Positions 40,098 through 53,345 of a stretch of 64,000 nt of DNA are shown piece by piece. Source of the stretch: Phaseolus vulgaris (lineage: Eukaryota > Streptophyta > Magnoliopsida > Fabales > Fabaceae); NCBI RefSeq assembly GCF_000499845.2, contig NC_023759.2, forward strand, positions 48,024,172-48,088,171, read 5' to 3'. The translations under genes and the position numbers were made by a program. Below the pieces are notes generated by a model that was not told where the DNA came from, did not search any database, and was given only the letters and a program-made list of their open reading frames with translations. How positions within the stretch are numbered: position 1 is the first letter of the stretch; each line of letters opens with the position of its first letter.

Positions 40098-41641
40098 GGC
40101 TTTGTTTGGATTAGAGGTTGTGGGTGAGTGGAAAGTTGATGAGGGTGTGGGTGAGTGGAAGTGTGAAGAAAGTGTGGAGAAAGTTGAGGATGTTTGGATT
40201 GGGAGATGTTAGAGTGGATATGTGAAGAAAGTTTATTCAGAAGTGGGAATGATGTGATAGTTGTGAGAGTATTTTAATATATTTTGAATAGTGTAAATTG
40301 TAAGATTACAAATTTACCCTTGTATATAAATAAATAGGAAAATGAAATATTAATGTTAAATTTTTGTTAGTAGATAATTTTAATATTATTAATGATTATT
40401 TAATAAATTTTATGTTATATAAATATATAATTTTTATTAATTATGATTTTGATTACTATTAATAATAACATTAATATAATTTAAGAAAATATGTCATTGC
40501 AAAAATATATAAAGTTATTACATTTGATGTAGAGAGATAAATACATGTTAATTTGAAATTATGCAAATTATTACAATATTTTTTATAATTTTTTTTAAAT
40601 TTTAACATTAATAAATTATGTTAAATCTACAAAAATTAAAATCCTAAACATTATAAATTTTGAATTCCATTCTGTCAAAATAAATGTTTTAAATAAAAAT
40701 TTCTATTTTTAATAAACAATTCATTTTTTAAAAAATAATTACTTTCTACATTTATTATTAAAAAATCATATTTCTTCTCAAAAGTTTGACTGTTTTTTTT
40801 AATTAATACAACATTTTTTATAAAGTTTTTAATTATAACATGAACAATAATCCTACAAATTTTTAATTCCATTATGTAAACATATTATTTTTAATTCCAT
40901 TATGTAAACATATTCATTTTAAAACATAATAATTATCTACATTTATTACTATAAATTGAAATTTCTTATCTAAACTTTTTCTGCTTTCTTAACTTACTAA
41001 AACATTTATTTTGATTTTGTAATTTATAATATTAATTTATAAAAACCCTACACATTAAAAATTTCTATTTATTGTAAAAATATTCAGTTTAAATAAATAA
41101 ATTTTTTTCTTATAAATAATTAAATGTTATAAAAAAATGACTACAACATTTTTTTTAATGTTTTTAGTGATAACATCAATATTTTATGTCAAATCTAAAA
41201 AAAAAATTAACTAAACATTATAATTCCATTATGTAAAAATATTATTTAGAAATAAAAAGCTATTTTTATAAAACAATTTAAATTTTAAAAACTAATAAAT
41301 ATCTACATTTATTATTAGAAATTCAAATTTTTTCTCTAAACTTTTTTGCCTTTTTAACATTAAAATTACTATAACATTAAAATAAATAAATAAATAATTA
41401 AAAAACCTGAATAGAATGGAGGCCCTCTGATTTATGGTGGCATGTAGGAGAAAAGAGAAAAAGAAGGGTAGAAAAGTAATATTTTCCTGTAACACTCTCT
41501 CCTTTCTCTTCATTTTGGAGAAATGTAATATGCCCTCCACTTTACCCAGAGTCTCTCCCTCACCCACATACATAACTAGAAGCAAATGGGATACTACTAT
41601 GACTTCCATCATCACAATACCACCCCTAAAAACAAACGGTA
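40098..41641. mobile_element. Candidate non-autonomous DNA transposon, 1.5 kb
   Basis: The left end GGCTTTGTTTGGATTAGAGG and the inverse of the right end (ACCGTTTGTTTTTAGGGGTGG) are related, and both ends carry GTGGGTGAG in opposite orientation further in. TCTAA flanks both sides. The interior is AT-rich and non-coding, with a 27-bp tandem duplication at 40861-40915. Superfamily (hAT-like?) uncertain. Confidence 0.35.
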
Positions 41642-41925
41642 TCTAAATGAAAGCATCATACCAAAATCATCTGCTAAAATAATCATAACAACGATTTTAT
41701 GAAGGACATTGTATCAATTTTGTAATATCATAACACTTTTTAGATAGAAGGGTGTTTGACGTCCTTCATTTGTATATATCGATAGTAATAATGATAAGAT
41801 AAATGGATATTTTCCCCTCTCAAATTGAATAGCCTTTGAGGCATATAAAACTGTTTTTTTATTTCTTTTCTTTAATTCTCTACATCACCACACAACATTT
41901 CAACCGGGCCGCTTAATTTGAAAAC

Positions 41926-42256
41926 TTGATCCATTCTCCTTAATTATCCCAATCAGTCCTCATTCACTGAACAAAAGAGTTCAAATTTGAAAAACACTGC
42001 ACCAATTCAATCAAGCGTCTTACTCCGTTTTTCCTTTCCGCAGAAGTTCTTAGTTTCTCCTTCCAATACCAGAAACCACAAGTTAGTTTGTGAAAAAAAA
42101 GAGTTAATTACATTTTTTTTTAATTTTAAAAAAATATTTTACACTTTCTGTCCTATAAATATTTATAAAAAAATATTCAAACAAGTGATTTCTCCGAATT
42201 ACTAGATCCAGCTGTTGTTGAATCAGCATTGCAGAAGGACATGGAATTGTGGTAAG
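41926..42256 (+). pseudogene. Possible gene remnant, unidentified
   Basis: An open stretch without ATG reads APIQSSVLLRFSFPQKFLVS, transit-peptide-like in composition. Further on, 42185-42254 reads FSELLDPAVVESALQKDMEL and is followed by GTAAGA, a good splice donor. The two are not in one frame. I do not recognise the protein; it may be a broken nuclear gene piece or chance. Confidence 0.25.
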
Positions 42257-45200
42257 AGCTAGTTTTTTTGTTACTCCGTCACATCTATGGTCTATTCGCG
42301 TAGCGTCCAAAGATAACCTTTTTGTGTTCACATGATTTAATTTTGACTCCGTAAACATGAGACACTGACGCATTTAATAAGCTCAGCATTTTTTAATTGA
42401 GAATTGGCATAGTCCATCGTTGATTGCAAACCAAATTTAGCCACATGGTTATCATCTTCCATGTGACTTTGATTTATCTTTCACGTCTTCAATCACCACC
42501 AAAACTTCATTTGGGTGTCTGTGTATTCTTGTCAAATTAGATGATTATGCTTAGAAGACTTTTATCAGCTAATAATCAGTTTCATTGCCATACCTTTGAA
42601 AAGTTTGTATATGCCAGAAAACTGTTTCTTGAAAATAGTTCATAGTTTGCAAACTGTTTTGATAGCTAAAAGAAAACAAAAAGTTAGCATAATTGTAAGC
42701 TGTTTAACAATTTTCATTTGAAGTGCACACCATGTGATAATACTTGGGGGGATTTCCTATGTACTCATATATATTATGATGTTTTGAGATTTTTCTTTAG
42801 TTTTATCTTTTTAGTTTAACTATTATTTTTTCATTCTCTAAAAAAAATACTTACTATCCAGCATTGTGATTATATTTGAGAGTAGATTTCAAAATTCTAC
42901 CTCAACTATTAAAAGAACAGGTAATTCAATCTTTACACTAAAATCTAAAAACTATAATAAATTGGATTAACGACTACGAGTTTATCTTATATATATTGAT
43001 TTTTTTTAGCGCAAAACTATTATTAAACTTTTGAACCTTTACTAATTTAGTTAAATTTTTTTATAATAAAATGATTAACTGTACTTTTTCATGTGATGGC
43101 AGATGATTGTTGTTACTTGAGGTGTCAACTTAGCTGAGATGTCAAGTTGCATAATGATGTCTAATACGAAAACTTTATATATAAAAAAAATGATTAACTG
43201 TACTTATCAAGTATTTAACTTAGTTTAGTTTTATAATTCAATAGTTTAATTCACTTTGTAATTATTTTGTAGTTCAATTTAGTTCACCCCAATTTTCTTT
43301 TCCACTCCAAAAAAAAAACCGTTGATTCAAGTAATAACAGATCAATTAAAATTATATATCTTTTAAATTATTTAGATAATTTTTTCTCTAATTTAAATTT
43401 AAAATAAAAAACTAAACCTATTATATATGGTAAGAAACAAAGACCAAAACCAACATACAGTCAAACAATTAGGATAAATCCAACATTTAAAATTAACATT
43501 AAATCATATACATACAATTTAGAGGATCAAAACATCAATCAGAATAAGAAAAATAAACTAAATGTACCTTAAAGATGATCCACAATCAAACCTTTAATTG
43601 AATAAAATCAAACACTTTTAAACCATTCATCACATTTTTTTTTAAAATATTATCTTATTCATAAGTTTTCAAATCTCACGTACTACCGTGATTCAAGTTG
43701 TCCCCCAATTAATATTTAACAAACATATTATAAATATGTTTTTTAATATTTTTTATATTTGATTTATAATATGTTTATATTTGATTTATAATATATTTAT
43801 ATTTATATGAATAGAAATTTATTATCTATAAAATTGGTGTATAATTCACACTAATATTACATATAATATTGTTTTTAAATTTTAATGCTTATATATTCAT
43901 TGTAATAATTGATACACTCTATTTTTTCTATTATTGCATATTATATTATTATAGGAAAAGAAATTATGTATCAAAAAATGTCTCCTAGATAGGAAAGGTC
44001 CTGTGTGGAGCATAGTATTTTCTTGGAAACAGTTTTGGCCTTGCTTTCTGCATAAGGTGGGTAGGAGACTATGTTATGTTTTCTAATACTCTTACTACAA
44101 TGTTGACAATTTCAACGAAACAACCTTTAAAATAAAGATTAAATTTTCTCTAAGTGTTCATTACTGACTAGTATCAAAGGTAAATTTCAATTAAAATGCT
44201 CCTGTGTTTCTATAATTTAATATTTCATCACTTGCCTTAATCATTCACTTCCAACTTTTACTCTTCTTTTTTCACAACAAAATATTATATTTGGTTATTT
44301 TTCATTCAATTCTGTTTTGATATAAGTTACTTATAATAACAAGAATCAATCACTAAAATTTTCTTTTGAAGTTTATTATTTTTAAAAGACACATTGTTAA
44401 TGAAGGAAAGTATATATAAAATTTCATTCACCTTTATTTTTAAAGGATATATGACTACTAGACGTATTAAAATAAATTTTAATTGAGGTCTAAAAAGTTC
44501 ATTTTTAAAACCTAGTATTGTTACGAGTCAGTCACTTTGATCTCATAGATTAAGTATTGTCTGCTTTAGAACTCAAAGTTTCGTTACGGTACGTGTCGAT
44601 AAATAAGTTAAGAGAAGAAACTATAAAATTTTATTCAAGTAAGTAATGTGAAACTATAAACAATAAAAAAATCTAATAATTGGTAACCTATTATATAAAT
44701 CAAATTTCATTTAATTAGTTAATCAAATATTAATAAAAAAATCAGTTTATGTGATGGTTTGTAAACGCGTACGGAAAGACTTCTCTTACAAGCGTGTCTG
44801 GTGATAGGAGGGAAAATAAAGTCTTTTTCATTATTTTTTGTTTTGCTATTTTGATGTCCATTTTTTGGTTGGACCCATCTAAAATAACCCCCAAACATAA
44901 CAAATCTTTGTCTTTTAGTTAATTTTTCAGCTTTTCAACTTCATCCTCACTTGTGTCAGTAGTTATAACACCTTTTCTTGGATTTTTCTGGGATCCTGGA
45001 AGATACATTGTATCAATAGAAGTCACTCTTAGAATGTATGAATAATGATTTAGGATTTAGTTTTGCACTATCAGTCAATTAAAACTCATGTTCGGTAAGT
45101 TTATCGAAAGTGAAGAAATTTATTAGTAGTATGAGCTGTAACTAAATTACAGTATAAAATCGTTTTACGTTAAGAGTGCATGACATTGTTAAACTCAACA

Positions 45201-45470
45201 AGTTGTAATAATATTAATAAGATGAAGGAACGAAATGTTTAAAATATTAATATTTTTTTTGGTTACGAACAATCTGTATGTCTTAATTAACAAACTTAGA
45301 AGATAATTATATTATATGGTATGTATTCAACTGTTTTGTTTTTATAGTATTTTTTTTTGCAATTTCTGGGAATTTTTGGAGGAAATGTGGTATTGACTTT
45401 TTGGGATTAACGTGTCCTTTTAGAGTACAGTAGTTCACAGAAGGATCCTTCCTCCTTCCTTCCTGCATTG
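42257..45470. other. AT-rich intergenic DNA, no gene seen
   Basis: Low-complexity A/T with one short direct repeat (AAAATGATTAACTGTACTT near 43068 and 43188). The last few hundred bases are upstream sequence of the first CBP60-like gene. Confidence 0.55.
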
Positions 45471-45478
45471 TATATAAA
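45471..45478 (+). promoter_or_regulatory. TATA box of CBP60-like gene 1
   Basis: TATATAAA about 116 bp before the ATG at 45594, preceded by a CCTTCCTCC-rich patch. It predicts a 5' UTR of about 85 bases. Confidence 0.6.
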
Positions 45479-45593
45479 GGCATGTTTGGTTTGAATTAAT
45501 TATACGAGTTCTTAACTACCTCTTGGTTGAGCTATTATATCATTGAGAGACTTCTGAGACCGTTGAGTTGTTCGTTTGCTTGTAACATTTTGG

Positions 45594-48500
45594 ATGGTAT
45601 CAACAGGGAAATCTCTTAAGAGGCAACGCAGTGGCAAAGTTCCAATTCAGGACCATAAACGGAGCTATGGTGATACAAAACAAGAGTCAGTCGGGTACTT
45701 GTTTGTTATTGGTATACTTTGGCGTTTTTTGGCCATTTTGGGCTGTGAGGTCTAAGTTTGATTTTCTGTTCATTATGCAGTGGCCTGAGAAATGTAATCA
45801 ACGCACTGTGGCTGAGTGACCACTCATCCTATTTGGAAACTTTTGTGCGAAGAGTGGTAAGGAATGATTGAGTCTTTTATCTTGGTGGTGTGGTGTTGAG
45901 AAAGAATTTGTTTTTTTGTTTATTTCAGCTAGTTTTTGGCTTTTCAAAGTAGCTACACTTCACAACCAAGCACCGGTTCTAACGTACTTAGTATTCCAAA
46001 CCCATCCTCAATGTTCCCCAGGTTTCTGCAATTGCTCAGTGCTCATATTTGTGATTCTCACATTGTTTCCTAGTTGTGCTTTACTATTTGATTCGGAAAG
46101 GAAAGGAAAGGAAAGGACATCATTAGTGATTAGCGACCAGATTATTTGTGTCTTCAGAATTCAACACTTCTTTTGTCTCTGTTGCTCTTTTGCTTTCATG
46201 CAATGTTTCCAAATTTGAAGAGTCCCTGATCATTAATCTAATCTGTTTTGAAGCGAAAATCTGGTTGATTTATTTGTCTTCCTCAAACAGGTTAGAGAGG
46301 TGGTGGAAAAAAAATTCCAGGTCCAGGCTCGTCTACCTCCAAGGTTAGTTCATCATGTTCAGATTCTGTGTTAAGAATAAATAACTGTTGTATTCATTTC
46401 CTATGGTTTGAGTGTGGTTAATGATGCTTAATAGAACAATGTTATTTGCGAAATTATAGCCAAAATTCCTATCCTCTTCTTCCTATGTTTACTCTCCTCC
46501 ATTTATTTGATCAATTCTAGCTGTTTACTATTCTTGTTTTGCGAATTTGTTGCAGAAAAATGGTTAATCAGGCTGGCATATCCGGAGCCAAACCCTTAAA
46601 GTTGTGTTTTCTTAATAAGTTACCTAAAACAATTTATACTCGGTCTAATATAATAGCAGAAGACGAATCACTCCTTCAAATTGCTCTATTTGATCTTAGA
46701 ACTAAGTCTGTAGTAAAGGAAGGTCCCCTTTCCTCACTAAAGGTAGAGATCTGTATTCTGAATGGTGAGTTCGGATCTGATGGTAGTGAGGAGTGGACAG
46801 AAGACGAGTTCAATTCCAATATCTCACGCGAAAGAGAAGGTAGAGAGCCACTTTTAATTGGAGAGAGGTTTATTACTCTAGAAAATGGAGTTGCTTGTAT
46901 CCCTAAAATTGCCATATCTGACAACTCGAGATGGCAAAGAAGCAGAAGTTTCAGGATTGGAGTTAAAGGTGTGCCACCAAATTCCAATGGAGAAAAGATT
47001 CAGGAGGGTAGAAGTGAGCCTGTTATTGTGAAAGATAACAGAGGAGAGTGTGAGTCTTATGAGTTCATTTCTATTTCTCATTGTCTATTTCCAACTAAGG
47101 ACATCATTATTGTTTCCATTAGACTTGGATTGCTCTTGGATTCTGTTTCTCAATATAATTTGTCTTTTAGTATAACTCAAAACTGACATGTAATTTTCTC
47201 TTTTTTAAGGCTACAAGAAACACTGCCCTCCATCCTTGGATGATGAATTATGGCGCTTGAAGAAAATTGCTAAAGAAGGAGCAATCCACAAACAATTTTC
47301 TTTGCATGGAATTCACAACGTGAAGGATCTCTTGCGGCTGTACATAACCAACGAATCATCAGTATATAAAGTAAAACTTAGCTTCTTTTAATTTTTCTCT
47401 TATGTGTTCTTGGTGGACATTCTTTACTTATTGTGCCCTTCGTATAAATATATAATGAAATCCATGCTTAACACGACTATGTTCATTGAATTGTTTTCTG
47501 GCGTGGTAGATGCTTGGAGGCATTCGAAAGAAGTCATGGTTAGCAATCACTGAACATGCCAAAACCTGTGTGATAGATGATTACAAGCTCTACAGCTATC
47601 ACTCAGAAGAACATCAAATAGGCCTGCTATTCAATTCCATCTACATCCTCGTGGGAGTGACATTTAATTGGCAAAATTATTATTCACCAGATACTTTCAC
47701 TCCCCAAGAAAAGGTATGAATTCATGAACTGTTCCTAACTGGCTTTTGAATAGATCTTAAAGAAAACATCTTTGGTTTCTTTAAAATAGTGATTCCTGTC
47801 TTGTCATTGTTTATATATCATACGATATCTTTGGGTCAAAAGTAATCATGCTCCTTCTTCCTTGGCAGCATTTGGTGGAAATAGTGAAGCAGCAAGCTTA
47901 CAAAAATGTCAACAATTTGAAAATGATTGATGAAACTAAATTGAACTGCTTAACTCTAGCTGCATGTCTAGAGAAAGAAAGACAGTCTGGCACTACAGAT
48001 CAAGGTCTGCAACACATGGATATCTCAACTGCACAAGGTACATGCAATGGCATAATTTTTGGCTATTTCATTGTGTCTTACTCTGTATCACTCATGAATA
48101 CTTTGAACTTACAAGGGGTCAATCACTAAGCAAGGTTTATTGGAGGACGGGTTATGCCATAGGATTATTTTGTCTAGCACTTATACATATATACTAACAC
48201 GTGATATCATGCATTCATGTCATATTGATTAATTTCCACCTAAATATCATATGAAAATACAACGCTAAAACTTGATAAATCTGTCTTACACTACCTTCAA
48301 AACTTGCCTATTTCTCATGCACATGACTCTTTGTTATATAGCTCTTTGTCTGCTTTTATATAATCTTTTAACCATGTCTTTGTGCAGACCAACCAGTAAC
48401 ATACCCAGGTTATAGTCAACCATCTATCTCTACTTCATATACTAATGAAGGAATGCATGACAGCCAAGTTTATGCCGATCCACTGCCAGACACAGGAGAA

Positions 48501-48893
48501 ATGCCGCATAATAGTCATGTGTTAGAAGAATTTTCCTCTGAAATGTACACTGAAGGGGATAGTTGTCACTTTAACGGATCGTGTTTCCCATTCCTTGAAG
48601 GTGGATATTCAATAGAGAATGAAAGCTCAGACATTCAATTCATAGATGGTTGTCCTCATTATGCAACATGGGAGCCCAAAAATAACATTTTATTTGGTTC
48701 TTGTGATGGAGAAGAATTTAACAGTTATTCTACTTTCATAAATTCTTCTGTGGACATATCAAGTAGTGGCAAACCCAAAGCAGCGTGGTGTAAGATTGGT
48801 TTCGTTCTGAAATGGGTGATATCAGTGAAAAGGCATGCAGCTGCCAAAAGGAATGCTCAGCTATCATACCATGTTTTACCATGTAACTATTAG
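45594..48893 (+). CDS. CBP60: CALMODULIN-BINDING PROTEIN 60-like, gene 1 (587 aa)
   Basis: Plant transcription-factor family that includes CBP60a-g and SARD1, which bind DNA through a central domain; most members also bind calmodulin, and some regulate salicylate synthesis and immunity. Exons: 45594-45694, 45781-45856, 46291-46343, 46556-47049, 47210-47370, 47510-47713, 47869-48037, 48388-48893; all GT-AG and in phase. The conserved core spans ~90-360: LKLCFLNKLPKTIYT, LSSLKVEICILNGEF, ISDNSRWQRSRSFRIG, CPPSLDDELWRLKKIAKEGA and LFNSIYILVG. The N-terminal RRVVREVVEKKF helix precedes it. The C-terminal tail WCKIGFVLKWVISVKRHAAA (~553-572) is basic and Trp-rich, as expected of the calmodulin-binding segment. 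First of three tandem copies on the same strand. Confidence 0.9.
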
Positions 48894-51800
48894 ATTCTGT
48901 TTTTCTTATTACTAGGTAAAATGTGCCTACAAACTCTAGGATAATAGTTCCTCAATGTATTTGTTTTTCTGCAAGTTTAGCTTCTTTAATGTCTATAGAA
49001 CTAAAGAGATGTGTAAGATGGGTTTCTCCTCTACATCCAGTTCAGTTCAAATCTGTGGTTGTACTCTGTAATATCAAGTTTTTACTTACTGATTCATGAT
49101 CAATTCAAAATTTATTCGGTTCAAGATATAAATACTCTTAACAAATTTATAGACCCAATTCATATTTAATATTTTATCATCTCTTTTCTATTTTATCATA
49201 ACTAAAAAGGTTTATTTCTTAATTATTATATTATCCTTAAAAACAAGTTGCAACCAAGTGATTGCTGAGGTATCAAAAAATCATTTGACGTACAAAAACA
49301 AAAACGTTCATTAAATATGTCACTTCACAAATTCTATTCAGAAAAATTATTTGTACAAGAAAGTCCAACAATTTTTTTATTGAAAAAAAGTTATATGAGA
49401 GGAAAAAATGACAAGAAAGACGAAATACTTTAGGGATGTTTGACAAAGTAAATAGGTTAAATTTCAAGTAAAATAACGCGTGTTGAACTCTAAACCTGAA
49501 AACCCGAATATGGCATATATATATACACACTAAGCAATTAAAGTAAAATAATGTAACGAATTAAAATAAAATCTAAAGTAAATAATATAATCAATTTACA
49601 TAAAATAATAGTATAGCTAATTGATGGCAACTAAATTGTTTATATTAAATTAAACTAAAAACCAGTAATTACAGAAGAAAGAAAATGTATTATTTTAATT
49701 AAACTATTTTATTTTGTAACATTTTTTTATATTAACAATTTCAGTCTAACAGCGTAACTCAATAACTCTCCCTAATATTTTTTACATCAATTTTTATATT
49801 AGAATTTTAAGATTTTTTTAAGGACTTAACTAGAATTATAAGATGTTACTGCATATATTAAACTACTATATTACCTAATACAACTACTTTAAATACAAGT
49901 TAAACATATTATCTAACGTAACTTAACTAGTTTAAATCTAACATATTATATATCTAGTTTAACTATAGAAAAATATCTTACCCAATATAATTAAAAGTAA
50001 AACATTTTTTATTGAATTGTATTTTTAAATTAAGGAATTCCGAATTCAATACAAAATCAAATGATCAAATAATATATTTTTTATGCCCTCTGAAGGTAAT
50101 CTTTATATGTTGAAGACTACTTACCCGGAACCATGCAATGTATGATTTTGTTTTATTTTCGATTTAACTTTTATACACTTTAAAAAATACTTTATATATG
50201 CACATACAATTATGAAAGGTTGTGAGGTAATAAAAATATCTATTAGACACATAATTTGTCAAAAAAAATAAAAATAAAATAAAAAATAATTTTAAAAATA
50301 AAAATAATTAATCGTTATATTAATTAAATTAAATAATAATTAGAAAAAATATTATTATCTAAAATAATTTCTATTTATAAATTAATCTTTAACTTAATAT
50401 TTAATTAATTATCAATATTTTAGTTACTAATTAATTTATATTCTAAAATTAATAGATAAGATTTTGATAAGTAATTACATCCAATTAATTAATTAAATAT
50501 TTATTTAAAAATTAGTTTATAAATTTAACAACTATTTTAAATATTAATATTTTTTTAAATTTCTACAACAATATATAATTTAATTAATACAATAATTAAT
50601 TATTTTTAATATTTAGACTTAATTTTTATTCAATAAATAATTTATAATAATAAAAAACAGAACTAAATAAGTTATTCTTCCATAATAAAAAGGAAACATC
50701 ACTTGAAGGAAACAATTACACCTTCACTTCTTTAACCAGCCGAAAATGTTTTTCAAATAATTGCTTTTCCGTACTATCACGGCCATAAAAAGAAAACGCT
50801 CAATTAAAAAATTACTTTAATCATTTGATTATATACATTACCTTGCTCTTTTGTCAATCATGATAACATGTGTAATTCAGAGATTGTCTAATTCTCTCAT
50901 AGTTCAAACATTTAACCTGGTATTATAAAAACATTTTTTTTATCGACAATAAAAAAAATAAAATATATATATATATATATACATCTTTGTTTTTATATTT
51001 AGTCTCGAAAAGAAATTAATTATCCTTAATATTATTATATTCTATGTTTTGGCTAGACATAGGATTGAAAAAGGGAATTCGCCTACCACTAATATAATTT
51101 TTTTATACTATTTATTCAACTCATTTTTATTCAATATGCAGTAGTGTAAATAAGAACTTTTATGATGATTCAAAAATATTTTTTTATGATAACTCTAATA
51201 GCAACATAAATATACCGTTTTTTTATGACAAATATTTAAAAGACCCACATATTATGATAAATAACACAAGAAGCATCATAATAAGTAAAATAATTTATTT
51301 TTAATAATGTAATAATTGTCATAGTAAGTTAATATTTAAAAAAGAAAATTGTTTTATCAGATTTTTTTTATTTCAATAATAGTATTCTCATCCACATATA
51401 TATAGCAATCCTCGTTTCATTAATAATATCATCCACACATATAACAATAATATTAAATTTACTGATAACTAAATGATATTATCCAATAAATATTATACCT
51501 AAGGATAAATATAACATTCACTTATATATTTAACTAAAGTAAAGGATTTACAACTTATAAAAAATACTTAAAATCTATCTCATGAATTTTCATTCACCGA
51601 TTAAACAATTAGATTGAATTAAAAGAAAGTGGACCCCACCAATACTGAAAATTCCAATTGAATTTCTTGTGGGTCCGTATAACAACAATTGTAGGCGCGT
51701 GTTTTTTAGTCACGTTTCAATTCAGTTCTCGCTAAATCTAAAGGAGCACGCAAAATCTAAAGTGTTGAATATTTGATTTTTGAAAGAAAAAAAAAAAACT

Positions 51801-53179
51801 GTTCAGCCTCGCTTGGGAAATCTGCACCAATTCTCCATTGAATTGTTTCCAGTTCCAGCCAATTTCAACAAATCACCGAAACAAAATTAAACTTCTAATC
51901 ATGTTACTGTTGATTCAAAGTGTTGGATAGAAAAATAAAGTAAAAATTCAATAAAATTTTAATTTCCATAAAATACAGTAACTGATTCCAATAAAAAAAA
52001 ATTAATGAATCAATTTTGCAAACACCTTAGTTGCATACGCCAATTTTACTCAAAATTCACTGTTCCTGTAGGCAAATAATTTATATTTGATGAACAAATA
52101 TGCTGTAAATTGAGTTAATGAGATAATTTAATGGTTTGGTATCTTTATGTATTACATTGTTGGTTATCATAATTATTGTCGTATACTTATATAATTAATA
52201 GTTTAATTAATTACGAATGAAGCCTTATCACATTAAAGTAGTTAATACATAAGGATAACTATAAATATCAATTACAAACATACCTTTCGAAGCATATTCT
52301 GTTGTTTGGAACACATGAATAACCCATAATTAATTGTTGTAAGCCTTTTAATGCTTGGTATTCTTGAGAATTAACTTTCAATTACTAAAATGAAAAACTA
52401 AGCTATTAATCACATCACCTATAACCAAGCATATTACATATTTTTTGTATTTAAATTGTACCCTCTGGCATGACTCAGTCTCTCTGACCGAAACACTTAC
52501 GAACGGTCTGACTGACCGCCGACACATATAATCATTAACGTTCAAATCAAGGTAAGTGAAACTAAATTACCATTAAGAATAGGTGATGCAACCATAAGTG
52601 TGATTTATTCCACTAATCAAATCGAATAAGGTAAGTCCTTTAAAATAATATAAATAACACACATTCCAAGGAACAATGTACGTCATTATCACTGTACACC
52701 TACTCGAGTGTCGAACACCTTCTTTACTGACTTGAGTGTTGGAATGTCTTCTGCATGTACCTCCCCAATTGGCATTTGCTCGAGATTGAGAGCTAAATGA
52801 GTAGCACAAAGGCGAGAATGATCTCAATAAAACTCTAACAACCTGCATAAAGTTAAAAAGAAGACGAAGATTTCAATAGTTCTCTATGTCCATCTCCATA
52901 ACAAAAACATAAAAAAATATATGTAATGTATGATTGATTTAACAACATACTTCCTTTTTTTTAGAAAAAAGTTTACAAGAGTAGCTGAATTTGTTGATAT
53001 GTGTGATATAAACCTTTATATGGAAATAATAAAATTTTTTGTGCACCTTTCAACAAGTTTAGGAGAAGAAAAGTTGGACACGACTTGGTGAAGTTACAAG
53101 TATTTTTCTGTGTATTTTCTCTAGAATGCCAAAGCCGACGACGCGGTTTGAGTTTAATGCACCAACCCTCAATCTACTG
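48894..53179. other. Spacer between CBP60-like genes 1 and 2
   Basis: Starts with gene 1's 3' UTR, then AT-rich DNA. A less AT-biased block at 51620-51870 holds GTGGACCC and GTGGGTCC, matching consensus sites for TCP transcription factors. 52460-52860 looks like an LTR fragment. No gene seen. Confidence 0.5.
52460..52860. repeat. LTR-like dispersed repeat fragment
   Basis: Contains TTTACTGACTTGAGTGTTGG and a nearby TGCATGTACCTCCCC, similar to a block common in plant LTR retrotransposons. Ends not defined; no coding sequence. Confidence 0.4.
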
Positions 53180-53187
53180 TATATATA
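53180..53187 (+). promoter_or_regulatory. TATA box of CBP60-like gene 2
   Basis: TATATATA about 166 bp before the ATG at 53346, followed by CCACTCTCCCC. It predicts a 5' UTR of about 130 bases. Confidence 0.5.
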
Positions 53188-53345
53188 CCACTCTCCCCAG
53201 TCAACAACCTAACAAAAGTTAAGTTTGTATTCATGGTTTATAGCTATAGTTACAGTTAAGAGAGGTGCTGGTTTGTTCTTGTTGGTTGTGAACAAAAGAT
53301 TCGTTTGGTTGGTAGTGAGTGTTTCAAGCTTGTGGAGTGACTACA

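Noticed and set aside
45868..46218. 116-codon frame in CBP60-like gene 1
   Set aside because: Lies in intron 2; splice sites on both sides give a phase-consistent model without it.
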